From the NCBI GenBank assembly GCA_947384645.1, contig CANDHX010000020.1:1-13068 (forward strand): DNA of 13,068 nt, in the 5' to 3' direction. Every line of letters begins with the position of its first letter. Position 1 is the stretch's first letter. Under the pieces are notes generated by a model, which was not told the DNA's origin, did not search any database, and worked only from the letters and a program-made list of their open reading frames with translations. Shown here piece by piece: positions 1 to 6,788 of this stretch. The stretch comes from an uncultured Mycoplasmatota bacterium. Its GTDB lineage: Bacteria > Bacillota_I > Bacilli_A > RF39 > UBA660. A program made the translations under genes and the position numbers.

Positions 1-56
1 ATATAATCATATTAAGAGAAATAAACTAATTATACTAACGTGATCTCCTGTTGTGA

Positions 57-101
57 ACACGACTAAATAACCCTTAAGAGGCTATCTAGTCATGTTTTTT
101 T
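57..101 (+). terminator. Imperfect hairpin with T-tract, probable Rho-independent terminator
   Basis: The arm ACACGACT at 57-64 pairs with AGTCATGT at 88-95 with one mismatch. Inner, less perfect pairing (AAATAACCC against GGCTATCT) surrounds a small loop at about TAAG. Seven Ts follow at 95-101. It probably ends a transcript that enters from left of the window. I could not identify the gene or RNA it belongs to. Bases 102-213 hold nothing I can support. Confidence 0.55.
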
Positions 102-213
102 ATGGTAATCATTTAACTAAAATGAAAAGATTATTTTGAATATATAATTTTCAAATAAAAAGGCTAATTTTTATATGGTTCGATTATACGACAACCAGAA
201 AATTTTTATAAAA

Positions 214-242
214 TTGAATAAATTCTAAAAATGTGTTAAAAT
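214..242 (+). promoter_or_regulatory. Sigma-A type promoter of the 271-2075 operon
   Basis: TTGAAT at 214-219 and TAAAAT at 237-242 are separated by 17 bases. An extended -10 TG lies at 234-235. Transcription would start near 249, leaving a short leader of about 20 bases before the ATG at 271. No operator is evident. Confidence 0.6.
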
Positions 243-270
243 ACCTTCCTAAAAGAAAGAGGACATTTAA

Positions 271-819
271 ATGGAATTAATCGACTTACAAATGTTTAAA
301 AGAAACCTGCAAGAAAGAATCTTAGATGAGATAAAACATCTTTCCTATAGTGAACTAAATTCAATCATAAATGTAATGCCAATGCCAAACCAAGAAAACA
401 GTATCTTTTTTTGGAATTACAGTTTTTCTACCGAGTATTTTAAAAAAACAGCCCTCTTAGAAAAGAGTAAAACAGAAGATAATGAAGAAAAGATAAGAAG
501 AATAGAATATCAACTATATCTAATATACCTAATTAATACGAATAGGAGCCTAAAGCTATCCTTTAAAGAATTTATCTACTATAGCCGTTTGCTTCTCTTA
601 GTTTTCGGAGACAAAAGTGATGAGTCGCAACCACATTGCTTTGACGTACTTCAGTCGCTATATGAACTTCTCTTTAACACTTTAACTAAAAAAAGGAATG
701 AACTATTAAAGAACGAACTAATAGAATACGAAGTGTTGAAATCGGTAGAAGACTTGACTACTTTGAGAATAAATGAAACAAAAGAAAGAATAATAAATTT
801 TACTAAACGTGAAAATTAA
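271..819 (+). CDS. Hypothetical 182-aa soluble protein
   Basis: I do not recognise this protein. The ATG at 271 follows a purine-rich ribosome binding site (AGAAAGAGGA, 255-264). The product is rich in Lys, Glu, Leu and Ile and is probably all-helical. It has no signal peptide or convincing membrane segment; the most hydrophobic stretch, around residues 104-112 (FIYYSRLLL and the following LVF), is too short. Aromatic residues cluster near 46-57 (FFWNYSF, then STEYF). The C-terminal third, from about 138, is charged and could form a coiled coil. It lies 26 bases before the 409-aa gene, behind its own promoter, so the two are probably one operon and may act together. No function can be assigned from sequence alone. 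Confidence 0.7.
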   Translation: MELIDLQMFKRNLQERILDEIKHLSYSELNSIINVMPMPNQENSIFFWNYSFSTEYFKKTALLEKSKTEDNEEKIRRIEYQLYLIYLINTNRSLKLSFKEFIYYSRLLLLVFGDKSDESQPHCFDVLQSLYELLFNTLTKKRNELLKNELIEYEVLKSVEDLTTLRINETKERIINFTKREN

Positions 820-845
820 CACTTTATAAAAGGAGGAAAATCAAA

Positions 846-2075
846 ATGGTAACATTTGAAGATTGTGAAAGACTATTAAGTGACTCGAAAGAAAAAAACG
901 AATTTAGCAAATCTATTTTAATTAGTAAATATAATTTCAACGTGTATGATTGCAATAAGTTTCTATTAAAAGGCTTTTTTTTACAATCTGCTAAAGGATA
1001 TTATCATGTCGATACTCCTTTTATTGTCCACATTTTATCAAATAAACTGTCAAACGCAATTCATAAACAAGACTATTCAACGGCAGTAGATATAATTTTA
1101 GAATTATCTTCTATAGACAAAGAAAACTTATGCGATTATAACCTTTATTTATACTTAATAACAATGATAATAGAATTACCAGATATAAGGCTTACAGATG
1201 TAAAAGATTTTAAAGAAACAGACATTATATCAAAAGATATAGTTAACAATCGAGGAATTTATAAGCTGATTTTTGAAGCTAAAATAAACCAAGCTCTAAA
1301 AGCATATCGAGCCTGTCGAACCACTCAAAAAGATTATCAACTCTATGATGAAATAGTTTTAAGTTTACTTGTAGCTATCTATAAAAATGAAAGAAATTTA
1401 AAACTTGAATTGATTGAACTCATAGATACAAACTACGATTTTGCTATAGAATTATTAAACGCCAAAAGTGAAGGACCCATGAATGACGGTTTAAAATCTA
1501 TATTAAAACTTATAAAATTATATAAAGCTATTAAAGAGTATAGATTGATGCCGTTCAAAAAAGATATTACAAATAAAACGCATGAAAATTTGTTAATAGC
1601 TGGAGATTTCGAAATTCTATATAAATTAGTCCAAGAACATAGTAAAAGGAACAATTTAACCGCAAAAGTTTTTAATAAAATAGTTAAAAAACTATATAAA
1701 GAACTAAGCGAATTAAAAGCAAGTGGAGAAATATTGTTAACTCTTGAAGTAGACGCCATCCTAGCTTTGTCCGATGCGATAAATTTTTATTTAAAAGGCG
1801 ATTTAATTAGAGCTAGACTGGCTATAGAAAAATTTTTGGAAGAAAAGGAAAAAGTTAAAGATGATTATGTAGACTTCATACTTGAAAATATCGAATTAGG
1901 AATAACTATGCAAGACGAAAGTTTTTATATAGCTTTTAAAACTTTAGCTATCATACTAAACGGAAATCATTCGCTCGAATGGATAAAAAAAGATTTAGCT
2001 AACCGACCAAATGACACTAAAAAATACGCAATAATGCCTAAAAAAAAATACAATAAAATAATCCAAACTGAGTAA
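846..2075 (+). CDS. Hypothetical 409-aa helical protein with possible N-terminal winged helix
   Basis: The ATG at 846 follows a strong ribosome binding site (AAAGGAGGAAAA, from about 829). Residues about 18-55 look like a small winged helix: a helix, the segment KYNFNVYDCNKFLLKGFF, then a strand ending AKGYYHVD. This pattern of 'turn, recognition helix, loop, G-Y-Y' recalls the N-terminal domain of AbiEi-type antitoxins and other small transcription regulators. The remaining 350 residues are repeating amphipathic helices rich in Leu, Ile, Asp and Lys, reminiscent of TPR-like helical repeats but without a clean TPR consensus. No signal peptide or membrane segment is visible. It is the second gene after the 182-aa protein. 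The regulator reading is an inference from pattern only, and the protein remains unassigned. Confidence 0.7.
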   Translation: MVTFEDCERLLSDSKEKNEFSKSILISKYNFNVYDCNKFLLKGFFLQSAKGYYHVDTPFIVHILSNKLSNAIHKQDYSTAVDIILELSSIDKENLCDYNLYLYLITMIIELPDIRLTDVKDFKETDIISKDIVNNRGIYKLIFEAKINQALKAYRACRTTQKDYQLYDEIVLSLLVAIYKNERNLKLELIELIDTNYDFAIELLNAKSEGPMNDGLKSILKLIKLYKAIKEYRLMPFKKDITNKTHENLLIAGDFEILYKLVQEHSKRNNLTAKVFNKIVKKLYKELSELKASGEILLTLEVDAILALSDAINFYLKGDLIRARLAIEKFLEEKEKVKDDYVDFILENIELGITMQDESFYIAFKTLAIILNGNHSLEWIKKDLANRPNDTKKYAIMPKKKYNKIIQTE

Positions 2076-2090
2076 AGTGCATAAATTTTC

Positions 2091-2120
2091 TTGCCAAAGA
2101 GTCTACTTTTATAGTATAAT
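2091..2120 (+). promoter_or_regulatory. Promoter of the T-box / HD / valS operon
   Basis: TTGCCA at 2091-2096 and a perfect TATAAT at 2115-2120 are 18 bases apart. The predicted start near 2127 lies just before the base of T-box Stem I at 2135, the expected arrangement for a T-box transcript. There is no convincing terminator between the 409-aa gene and this promoter, so some read-through is possible. Confidence 0.75.
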
Positions 2121-2129
2121 TTAAACAGT

Positions 2130-2335
2130 TTTCGATGACTCTTTAGGAGTAAAAATATAATCATTTAAAGAGAGCTAATGAGTGGTGGAAATTAGTAATG
2201 ATTAATTTTGAAGGTTGAAAGATGAGAAAAATCGTAAGTCATGCGTTAAGTACAATAAAGTTAACTATTTAAAAGTTATAAAGCCTAGGTGGTACAGTGA
2301 AAAAATATTCACCCTTCGCATTATAACTTTTTTTA
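2130..2335 (+). ncRNA. T-box riboswitch leader specific for tRNA-Val
   Basis: Stem I is closed by ATGACT (2135-2140) pairing with AGTCAT (2237-2242). The 5' side of the specifier loop carries AGTA (2148-2151). TCAT (2161-2164) pairs with ATGA (2222-2225), followed by the conserved AGAGAG (2169-2174). The specifier codon directly before the closing stem is GTA (2234-2236), a valine codon followed by a purine. The T-box itself is AGGTGGTAC (2287-2295); its TGGT at 2290-2293 matches a tRNA 3' end ACCA, and bacterial tRNA-Val normally has A as discriminator. In this class, uncharged tRNA-Val stabilises the antiterminator and lets transcription continue into the operon. That mechanism is family knowledge; the motifs are read directly from the sequence. 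Confidence 0.9.
2272..2334 (+). terminator. Regulated terminator of the T-box leader
   Basis: AAAGTTATA (2272-2280) pairs perfectly with TATAACTTT (2322-2330). Within it, GTGAA (2297-2301) pairs with TTCAC (2308-2312). A run of seven Ts occupies 2328-2334. The structure encloses the T-box sequence and so competes with the antiterminator, as expected for tRNA-controlled attenuation. Confidence 0.85.
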
Positions 2336-2355
2336 ATTATAGAAAGGAAGTATTT

Positions 2356-3081
2356 ATGATAGAGGAATTGTTGAAATATACTTCGAGTTATAAAGATGCT
2401 AAAAATTTAGTTACTATCAAGCTCGAGCATTCACTAAGAGTATATGAAAATTCTTTAAAGATAGCGGAAAGTTTGGAGCTAAATAAAGAGGACACGATAC
2501 TGGCTTCCGTAATAGGACTTTTGCACGACATCGGAAGATTCGAACAGATTAAAAGATTTAAGAGTCTTAAGCCAAATAAAGACTTCGACCATGGAGAATA
2601 CGGAGCCAATATCTTGATAAATGAGGGATTAATCGAAAAATTCTACGATAAAAAAGAAGATTACCCGATAATAGATTTCGCTATTAGAAATCACAATAAG
2701 CTTAAGATAGAATCGTGTAGTGATGAACGCAAAATGATGTTCGCTCGCTTAATAAGAGATGCTGATAAAATCGATATAATATACCATATAGGTACTATAG
2801 GAGATTACCTCGAAAAAGAGGATGAATCGGACATTTCAAAAGAAGTTTTAAAAGCTATTGAAAAGCACACTTTAATAGATAGAAAACACGTCAAAACCAA
2901 TAACGACATCATTGCAAACCGCTTCGCTTTTGCCTTCGATTTAAACTACGACTATTCCTATATACTTTTTAGAAAATACCTAGAAGCCTATTATGACCGA
3001 GTGAAAAAAAATGACGCATTTTCTAATATATATAATGATGTACGAAATTTTTTAGATGAAAGGATTGAAAAAGAATGTTAG
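2356..3081 (+). CDS. HD-domain metal-dependent phosphohydrolase
   Basis: A 241-residue HD-superfamily protein. Candidate metal and catalytic residues, in order: H25 (KLEHSLRVY), H57-D58 (LLHDIGRFEQ), H79 in FDHGEYGA, H113 (RNHNK) and D135/D137 (RDADKID). Such proteins hydrolyse phosphate esters such as nucleotides; the substrate cannot be read here. No membrane segment or second catalytic domain is present. I chose the ATG at 2356 because AAAGGAAG (2343-2350) sits just before it. The frame is open upstream to 2215, but that extension lies inside the T-box leader and is unlikely to be translated. The last seven bases overlap the valS start (3075-3081), so the two are translationally coupled and share valine-starvation control. 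The tRNA link is inference from context. Confidence 0.88.
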   Translation: MIEELLKYTSSYKDAKNLVTIKLEHSLRVYENSLKIAESLELNKEDTILASVIGLLHDIGRFEQIKRFKSLKPNKDFDHGEYGANILINEGLIEKFYDKKEDYPIIDFAIRNHNKLKIESCSDERKMMFARLIRDADKIDIIYHIGTIGDYLEKEDESDISKEVLKAIEKHTLIDRKHVKTNNDIIANRFAFAFDLNYDYSYILFRKYLEAYYDRVKKNDAFSNIYNDVRNFLDERIEKEC

Positions 3082-5597
3082 AAACAAAATATAATCACAA
3101 ATCAGTTGAAGAAAATAAATATGAAAAATGGATGAAAAGGGGTTACTTTAAATCTGGAGATACAAATAAACTTCCTTTTTGTATAGTAATACCTCCTCCA
3201 AATGTCACAGGTAAACTGCACTTAGGACACGCTTGGGATACTTCTATCCAAGATGTAATAATACGTTACAAAAGAATGAGTGGTTATGATACTCTCTGGC
3301 TTCCCGGAATGGACCACGCAGGTATTGCAACCCAAGCTAAAGTAGATAAAAAACTCAAAAGCGAAGGAATCGATCCTAGAAGTATGGATAGGGAAGAATG
3401 GCTAAAATGTGCTTGGTCTTGGAAAGAGGAATACGCCAAAAATATCCACAACCAATGGGCAAAAATGGGACTGTCTTTGGACTATGATAAAGAAAGATTT
3501 ACATTAGACGAAGGACTATCTAAAGCTGTTCGTGAAGTTTTCGTCAAGCTTTATAATGAAGGCTTAATCTATAGAGGAGAACGCATCATAAATTGGGATC
3601 CTGAAGCTATGACAGCCTTATCCAATGAAGAAGTAATCTATAAAGATGTAAAGGGCGCATTTTATCACATTAAATATTTTATAGAAGATTCAACCGATTA
3701 TTTAGAAGTAGCGACCACTAGACCCGAAACACTCTTCGGAGATACAGCTGTTGCTGTAAATCCAAAAGATGAACGCTATAAACACTTAATAGGTAAAAAC
3801 GTAATCTTGCCGATAGTCGGTAAAAAAATTCCTATAATAGGCGATGAACATGCCGATATGGAGTTCGGTACTGGTATTGTTAAAATAACTCCTGCCCATG
3901 ATCCAAACGACTTTGAAGTTGGAAATCGTCACGATTTAGAAAGAGTTGTCATCATGCATCCAAACGGTGTGATGAACGAACTATGTGGAAAGTATTCTGG
4001 AATGGATAGATTTGCTTGTCGAGAAGCTCTAATAGAAGATTTAAAAGAAAAAGACTTGCTTATCGAAATAGAAGAAATCACCCATAATGTAGGGCATTCA
4101 GAAAGAACAGATGTCATGGTCGAACCATACCTTTCACGCCAATGGTTCGTTAAGATGAGACCCCTTGCAGATAGAGTTTTAGAAAATCAAAAAGATAAAG
4201 ATAACAAAGTTAACTTCGTACCGAAAAGATTCGAAAAAATAATGAATCACTGGATGGAAATCACATATGATTGGTGTATTTCAAGACAACTATGGTGGGG
4301 GCATAGAATACCTGCTTGGTATAAGGACGACGAAGTATATGTCGGTATGGAAGCTCCTAAAGAAGAGGGCTGGGTTCAAGATGAAGATGTACTCGATACT
4401 TGGTTTTCAAGTGCCTTATGGCCGTTTTCAACTCTCGGTTGGCCAGAAAACACGGGAGACTTAAAAAGATATTATCCAAACGATGTCTTAGTTACAGGAT
4501 ACGATATTATACCGTTCTGGGTAAATCGCATGACTTTCCAAGGATTGCATTTTACGGACAAACGCCCATTTAAAGACTGTCTAATCCATGGACTTATAAG
4601 AGATAAACAGGGAAGAAAGATGAGCAAAAGTCTAGGAAACGGAGTCGACCCAATGGATGTCATCGAGAATTATGGTGCAGATGCCCTAAGATATTATCTC
4701 ACGACCGAAGTAAGTGCCGGTATGGATTTGAAATACGATGAAGACAAAGTAAAAAGCACCTGGAATTTCATAAATAAACTTTGGAATGCTTCTAGATTTG
4801 TCCTTATAAATATCGAAGATTTAAAAGAAGATGATTACTCTTTAAGTGATTTAAAACAAGAAGACAAGTGGATTTTATCTAAGATGAATGAAACCGTTAA
4901 AAACGTAAGAAAGTGTCTAGATAAATACGAATTCAATAACGCAGGATCATATTTATATAACTTCATCTGGTCAGATTTCTGTGATAATTATATCGAGATG
5001 TCTAAGTTCACATCGAGTGAATTGTCGACTAAATCGACTCTATATAAAGTCTTACTAAACATATTAAAAATGATAAGTCCATTTATGCCTTACGTAAGCG
5101 ATGAAATATATGAAATGTTACCTTTTAAAAAAGAAGAGGCTTTGATGATTTCTGAATATCCAGAATACGACGAAAAATTAAAGTTCGATTCAAAAGTAGT
5201 AGATGACATGATAGAGTTTATAAAAATCTTTAGAACGTTTAAATTAGAAAACGGAGTTGGAAAAGAATTCGGTGTAAAATATAATACCGACAAAGACTAT
5301 AGCCTCATTAAAAATATGTTAAAACTTCAAGACAAGATCGAGATAAAGGATTCTTATAATGCTTCTTACGAAGTTATCTATAAAGATTATTCGATTAGTG
5401 TTCATTATGAAAAAAATGAAAAAGATGAGTCAGCTTTGATATTGAAGAGAATCGAAGAACTAGAAGCTTCTATTAAAAGAAGAAAGACTCTTTTGGAAAA
5501 CTCTGGATATACGAGCAAAGCTCCAGCAAATATCGTAAATGCTGAAAGAGAGAAATTGGCTTTAGAAGAAGAGGAATTATCGAAACTTAAAAAATAA
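3075..5597 (+). CDS. valS: Valyl-tRNA synthetase
   Basis: Class I aminoacyl-tRNA synthetase that charges tRNA-Val with valine in the cytosol, using ATP. The HIGH-type motif is HLGH at residues 49-52, within PPPNVTGKLHLGHAW. The KMSKS loop is at 515-519. The editing (CP1) domain lies in between, with the typical segments TTRPETLFGDTAVAV and GTGIVKITPAHDPND. The anticodon-binding helical domain follows from about 600. The last 50 or so residues form the Val-specific C-terminal coiled coil. At 840 aa it is slightly shorter than many homologues (about 880), with no obvious gap in a catalytic region. The ATG at 3075 overlaps the HD gene, and expression is under the tRNA-Val T-box 0.7 kb upstream. 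A terminator follows at 5605. Confidence 0.97.
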   Translation: MLETKYNHKSVEENKYEKWMKRGYFKSGDTNKLPFCIVIPPPNVTGKLHLGHAWDTSIQDVIIRYKRMSGYDTLWLPGMDHAGIATQAKVDKKLKSEGIDPRSMDREEWLKCAWSWKEEYAKNIHNQWAKMGLSLDYDKERFTLDEGLSKAVREVFVKLYNEGLIYRGERIINWDPEAMTALSNEEVIYKDVKGAFYHIKYFIEDSTDYLEVATTRPETLFGDTAVAVNPKDERYKHLIGKNVILPIVGKKIPIIGDEHADMEFGTGIVKITPAHDPNDFEVGNRHDLERVVIMHPNGVMNELCGKYSGMDRFACREALIEDLKEKDLLIEIEEITHNVGHSERTDVMVEPYLSRQWFVKMRPLADRVLENQKDKDNKVNFVPKRFEKIMNHWMEITYDWCISRQLWWGHRIPAWYKDDEVYVGMEAPKEEGWVQDEDVLDTWFSSALWPFSTLGWPENTGDLKRYYPNDVLVTGYDIIPFWVNRMTFQGLHFTDKRPFKDCLIHGLIRDKQGRKMSKSLGNGVDPMDVIENYGADALRYYLTTEVSAGMDLKYDEDKVKSTWNFINKLWNASRFVLINIEDLKEDDYSLSDLKQEDKWILSKMNETVKNVRKCLDKYEFNNAGSYLYNFIWSDFCDNYIEMSKFTSSELSTKSTLYKVLLNILKMISPFMPYVSDEIYEMLPFKKEEALMISEYPEYDEKLKFDSKVVDDMIEFIKIFRTFKLENGVGKEFGVKYNTDKDYSLIKNMLKLQDKIEIKDSYNASYEVIYKDYSISVHYEKNEKDESALILKRIEELEASIKRRKTLLENSGYTSKAPANIVNAEREKLALEEEELSKLKK

Positions 5598-5604
5598 AAA
5601 AAGA

Positions 5605-5640
5605 AAATACATCAACGCATATCTTTGATGTATTTTTTTA
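5605..5640. terminator. Bidirectional terminator between valS and the convergent EIIB-like gene
   Basis: AAATACATCAA (5605-5615) pairs perfectly with TTGATGTATTT (5625-5635), an 11-bp stem. Seven Ts at 5633-5639 serve valS. On the other strand, the A-rich stretch 5596-5604 gives a T-rich tail. The stop codon and last codons of the minus-strand gene (5612-5630) lie inside the stem-loop. Confidence 0.85.
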
Positions 5641-5923
5641 ATTGTCTTGCATTTTTGTCGAAGACTATTTTTAATTGGTTGTCTATCTCGACGATTCCTT
5701 TAGCTCCGAGTTTTTGGATGCCTTCTTTATTAGCTAAAGAGATATCTTTTAGGGTCACTTTAAACCTAGAAACCGTCACTTCGCAATCGATTATGTTATC
5801 TTTCCCACCCAAATACTTGATTAGTTTGTTCATCTCTTCGTCGAAGTGTTTTCCCGTAACCTTAATTGCCACAAGAGCAACTATAACTAGTACTGCCAAT
5901 ATTATTAAATATTCCCAACTCAT
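5612..5923 (-). CDS. Membrane-anchored PTS EIIB-like protein lacking the phosphoacceptor cysteine
   Basis: A 103-residue protein when started at the ATG (complement of 5921-5923), preceded by GTAGGTGAT as ribosome binding site; a GTG nine bases upstream is the less likely alternative. Residues 5-20 form one hydrophobic membrane helix, followed by Lys. Residues 33-100 match the glucose-family EIIB fold: YLGGKDNIID, then VSRFKVTLKD, then KLGAKGIVEI. In active EIIB the pattern is N-I-x(5)-C-(I/V)-(T/S)-R. Aligned here it gives N43, I44, T50, V51, S52, R53, so Thr stands where the phosphorylated Cys should be; a Cys sits at 47. It is therefore unlikely to carry phosphate to a sugar by the normal route and may be regulatory or structural. 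No EIIC or EIIA gene is nearby. Confidence 0.8.
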   Translation of the reverse strand: MSWEYLIILAVLVIVALVAIKVTGKHFDEEMNKLIKYLGGKDNIIDCEVTVSRFKVTLKDISLANKEGIQKLGAKGIVEIDNQLKIVFDKNARQLKKYIKDMR

Positions 5924-5941
5924 TTTTATCACCTACAAAAG

Positions 5942-5970
5942 ATTATACTATAAAATGACTAAAAAATATA
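5942..5970 (-). promoter_or_regulatory. Possible promoter of the EIIB-like gene
   Basis: On the minus strand a perfect TATAAT lies at the complement of 5942-5947, about 20 bases upstream of the start codon. The -35 region 17 bases further (complement of 5965-5970, TATATT) is poor, so the call rests on the -10 box and its position. Confidence 0.4.
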
Positions 5971-6017
5971 CTCGAAAATTTTTATTTATAAGAAAACTTT
6001 TGTAAAAGTATATAGAT

Positions 6018-6052
6018 TTTTTAATCGATATTAAAAATAGACTTCTATTTTT
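6018..6052. repeat. Two overlapping AT-rich inverted repeats
   Basis: TTTTTAAT (6018-6025) and ATTAAAAA (6030-6037) form a dyad around CGAT. AAAAATAG (6033-6040) and CTATTTTT (6045-6052) form a second dyad around ACTT. They share the five As at 6033-6037, so only one can fold at a time. They sit about 40 bases upstream of the -35 of the type VII operon and could be protein-binding dyads or weak terminator-like hairpins. They may also be chance in AT-rich DNA. Confidence 0.35.
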
Positions 6053-6094
6053 TCATTTTAATGTTTTTATAACTGTCATAAAATGTAAAATCGA

Positions 6095-6123
6095 TGGACT
6101 AGTAAAAAAAGCTGTGCTATAAT
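6095..6123 (+). promoter_or_regulatory. Extended -10 promoter of the type VII secretion operon
   Basis: A perfect TATAAT at 6118-6123 is preceded by TGC (6115-6117), making an extended -10. TGGACT at 6095-6100 is a 4-of-6 match to the -35 with a 17-base spacer. Transcription would start near 6130 and leave a leader of about 70 bases. No other strong promoter is seen before 12691. Confidence 0.7.
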
Positions 6124-6145
6124 CATTTTATGATATACATATGGT

Positions 6146-6192
6146 AGGACACTAAAACATTTAGGTCTAGAATATGTCCTTCTAAAAAGGAG
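6146..6192 (+). promoter_or_regulatory. Leader RNA with two alternative folds, one hiding the Shine-Dalgarno
   Basis: Fold 1: AGGACA (6146-6151) pairs with TGTCCT (6175-6180), enclosing the hairpin CTAAA (6152-6156) with TTTAG (6160-6164). Fold 2: TCCTT (6177-6181) pairs with AAGGA (6187-6191), which covers the Shine-Dalgarno AAGGAG (6187-6192) of the yukD-like gene. The folds share TCCT (6177-6180) and exclude each other. Fold 1 leaves the ribosome site free. No known riboswitch class is recognised; the regulatory reading is inference. Confidence 0.4.
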
Positions 6193-6202
6193 CAAGTGGT
6201 TC

Positions 6203-6457
6203 ATGAACAAGTATTTAGTGACAGTAATCGTCCCTATAATCGAAACGGAATACGAAATATACATTCCGAATAACAAAAAAATCGGTACGATTAAAACTCT
6301 TTTATTGGAATCTTTAAACGAACTAGTAAATCACACTTTCGCTAAAGAGACAAAAGAAGTTAGAATGATAGACCAAGATACTGGTATAGAACTTGAAAAC
6401 AATATGTATGTCAAAGATTCAGTATTAAAAAATGGGTCGAAAATTATCATTATGTAA
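6203..6457 (+). CDS. YukD/EsaB-like ubiquitin-fold protein of type VII secretion
   Basis: 84 residues, the typical size of the YukD/EsaB family, which has a ubiquitin-like beta-grasp fold and acts in the cytosol as a positive factor of Gram-positive type VII secretion. The N-terminal strand pair (MNKYLVTVIVPIIETEYEIY), a Lys-rich first helix (residues about 26-44) and a terminal strand with L-x-N-G-S-K-I-I-I match the family. No Gly-Gly tail is present, as usual for YukD. The ATG at 6203 follows AAGGAG (6187-6192) at 10 bases. It is the first gene of the operon, 24 bases before the first WXG100 gene. Family assignment rests on pattern and context. Confidence 0.85.
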   Translation: MNKYLVTVIVPIIETEYEIYIPNNKKIGTIKTLLLESLNELVNHTFAKETKEVRMIDQDTGIELENNMYVKDSVLKNGSKIIIM

Positions 6458-6481
6458 TCTTTAGGAGGGGAGGTGCCACAT

Positions 6482-6766
6482 ATGGATTTAAAAATCAACT
6501 TTCAAGAAACTATTGCAGTAGGAAACCAAGTAGCTGAAAAAGGTAGTGAGTTCCAGGAATTATTGAATAAAATTAATACTGTAAACTCAGAACTTCAAAC
6601 ATACTGGGAAGGTAGTGATGCATCAAAATACTCTAATAGAGTAGCAGAACAAGCCTTAAATATGCAAAGATTATCTGAAACGATTAATGAAATAGGTGCA
6701 TTCTTAGTAAAAGTAGGAAATGCTTACCAAGAAGCATGTGAAAACAATGCCAATGCAATAAAATAA
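6482..6766 (+). CDS. WXG100 family protein A (first of duplicated pair)
   Basis: 94-residue helical hairpin of the WXG100/EsxA family, small secreted substrates or partners of type VII secretion. The turn motif is W42-E43-G44, followed by S-D-A-S-K-Y50. The C-terminus has Y82 in AYQEACENN, but Y82 is followed at +4 by Cys86 and only at +5 by Glu87, so the strict YxxxD/E export motif is absent. I chose the ATG at 6482 because the purine-rich site AGGAGGGGAGG precedes it; a GTG at 6473 lies within that site. It resembles protein C at 7152: both have W42-x-G44-x-D46-A47-x-K49-Y50 and a late KVG-(N/D)-x-YQ. It probably dimerises with protein B. Confidence 0.9.
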   Translation: MDLKINFQETIAVGNQVAEKGSEFQELLNKINTVNSELQTYWEGSDASKYSNRVAEQALNMQRLSETINEIGAFLVKVGNAYQEACENNANAIK

Positions 6767-6788
6767 TTTAATAAAGGAGGAAGAAGAG

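Noticed and set aside
176..197. TGGTTCGATTATACGACAACCA as a tRNA or tmRNA 3' end
   Set aside because: It has a GGTTCGA-like segment and a terminal ACCA-like end, but no acceptor, anticodon or other arm can be drawn upstream. It is only a small imperfect inverted repeat.
2076..2118. Terminator after the 409-aa gene (TAAAGT with ACTTTTA)
   Set aside because: The possible stem is only about six AT-rich pairs around a loop of more than 20 bases, and it has no proper T-tract.
2215..2355. N-terminal extension of the HD protein to an upstream in-frame start
   Set aside because: The stretch lies inside the T-box leader, including the specifier, the T-box and the terminator. A clear ribosome site precedes the ATG at 2356, and the HD family does not need the extra residues.
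4267..4464. Short plus-strand frame inside valS
   Set aside because: It is an out-of-frame shadow of the conserved synthetase region around the WWGHRIP segment, with no ribosome site.
5625..6005. Plus-strand reading frame over the EIIB-like gene
   Set aside because: It is the antisense of a recognisable EIIB-fold protein and begins inside the terminator, with no ribosome site.
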